Shown: positions 4,913 to 5,489 of the stretch, one piece after another
Layout of the letters: each line of letters starts with the position of its first letter
How positions within the stretch are numbered: the stretch's first letter is position 1
Origin: Bifidobacteriaceae bacterium
GTDB taxonomy: Bacteria; Actinomycetota; Actinomycetes; Actinomycetales; WQXJ01
DNA length: 5,489 nucleotides
Assembly: GCA_031256885.1 (NCBI GenBank)
Contig: JAIRPS010000001.1
Coordinates: forward strand, 1 to 5,489
Reading direction: 5' to 3'
The notes under the pieces: model-generated
Database searches by the model: none
Told to the model about the DNA's origin: nothing
Seen by the model: the letters and a program-made list of their open reading frames with translations, nothing else
Made by a program: the position numbers and the translations under genes

Positions 4913-5489
4913 TTGGAAATTCATCCCGTTGTTTGGATAGTGTCAGCCGCAGTAGTGGTTGGCGTCATAGTTGTCGATTTTCTGTTACACGTGCGCCGCC
5001 CACATGTACCCTCGTTGCGTGAATCAGCTACCTGGATAAGTGTGTATGTTGGCTTATCGGTCCTGTTTGGCCTGGGATTGGGTCTGCTCGCAGGCTGGTC
5101 GCTCGGCGGCGAGTTTTTTGCAGGCTACCTCACCGAAGAATCCTTGTCGCTCGACAACCTCTTCGTGTTTTTGCTGGTAATCTCATCTTTCCGAGTGCCC
5201 AAAGAAGCTGAACAGAAAGTACTACTAGTAGGCATTGCCTTAGCGTTGGTGATGCGAGTAGCCTTCATACTGCTCGGTGCCACAGTGATTGAACACTTCG
5301 CGGCAGTGTTCTACATTTTTGGTGCGTTCTTACTGTACACAGCGGTAAAACTACTGCTTGAAGGCCGTGCCAAAGTTGCCAACGGCGCTGCACATCAAAC
5401 CACAAAGTACAACGAACCCCGTCTAGTCAAACTGCTACGCCGAGTTTTGCCGGTAGCCGATGATTTTGCGGTTGACCGGGTGTTTGTTC
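4913..5489 (+). CDS. TerC-family integral membrane protein (3' truncated)
   Basis: The frame from TTG 4913 is open to the right edge, giving 192 residues of what is usually a protein of about 300 or more. The N-terminus, a hydrophobic helix running into VDFLLHVRRPH (residues 21-31), then ESATWISVYVGLSVLFGLGL (37-56), is characteristic. The family signature E-x-LSLDNLFVF lies at 76-86, with Asp81 and Asn82 at the positions of the conserved metal-site residues and Asp22 in the first helix. Further helices cover about 103-125 and 129-149 (IFGAFLLYTAVKLLLEG). Residues 150-190 form a polar loop before the missing C-terminal helices. TerC proteins (Alx, MeeF, MeeY, YkoY) export manganese or supply it to secreted proteins; the older tellurite-resistance label is historical. 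It shares an operon with the HAD hydrolase (10-base gap). Whether the metal is manganese here is inferred from the family. Confidence 0.92.
   Translation, partial: MEIHPVVWIVSAAVVVGVIVVDFLLHVRRPHVPSLRESATWISVYVGLSVLFGLGLGLLAGWSLGGEFFAGYLTEESLSLDNLFVFLLVISSFRVPKEAEQKVLLVGIALALVMRVAFILLGATVIEHFAAVFYIFGAFLLYTAVKLLLEGRAKVANGAAHQTTKYNEPRLVKLLRRVLPVADDFAVDRVFV

Noticed and set aside
1..5489. tRNA, rRNA, CRISPR, insertion sequence or attachment site
   Set aside because: No cloverleaf, spaced direct-repeat array, transposase reading frame or flanking duplication was seen on either strand.

Overview
The window looks like chromosomal DNA from an actinobacterium of moderate GC, with many TTA and TTG leucine codons, unlike a Streptomyces. 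The best evidence is the protein families: an actinobacterial DUF58 / membrane 'transglutaminase' pair and a small pair of helical proteins resembling WXG/type VII secretion substrates. A moderate-GC Actinomycetales, Propionibacteriales or Bifidobacteriales relative is plausible, but genus cannot be settled from this sequence. All confident genes are on the + strand.

Left block (1-2634): the 3' end of a DUF58-type gene overlaps by ATGA a 783-residue membrane protein of the TgpA/DUF3488-transglutaminase type. Its extracytoplasmic transglutaminase fold has lost all three expected catalytic residues. DUF58 plus this protein is the core of the MoxR-DUF58-transglutaminase module, which in bifidobacteria belongs to the PFNA cluster with a Ser/Thr kinase, an FN3 protein and a phosphatase. 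Those partners, if present, lie outside the window.

Middle block (2635-3934): a 206-bp spacer with two stem-loops leads to a strong Shine-Dalgarno sequence and two genes coupled by TAATG. They encode an 83-residue WXG-like helical protein and a 280-residue Ala-rich helical protein resembling the N-terminal region of actinobacterial type VII-secreted toxins, but with no toxin domain. A Rho-independent terminator (3975-4026) closes this unit.

Right block (4025-5489): a candidate promoter follows at once, with an inverted repeat between its -35 and -10. It is followed by about 225 bases of very structured, apparently non-coding sequence: three consecutive hairpins enclosed by a 7-bp long-range helix ending just before the GTG start of a HAD hydrolase. 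The strand of that helix next to the start codon can instead form a local hairpin covering the start codon. This looks like an undescribed structured leader, or an ncRNA, controlling a HAD-terC operon. The terC gene starts at TTG and runs off the right edge. TerC proteins export or handle metals, notably manganese, so metal-responsive control is an attractive hypothesis, but the leader does not show the known yybP-ykoY manganese riboswitch motifs.

Most interesting for follow-up: the structured leader of HAD-terC, the toxin-less WXG-like pair beside a pseudo-transglutaminase, and the triad loss in that transglutaminase.
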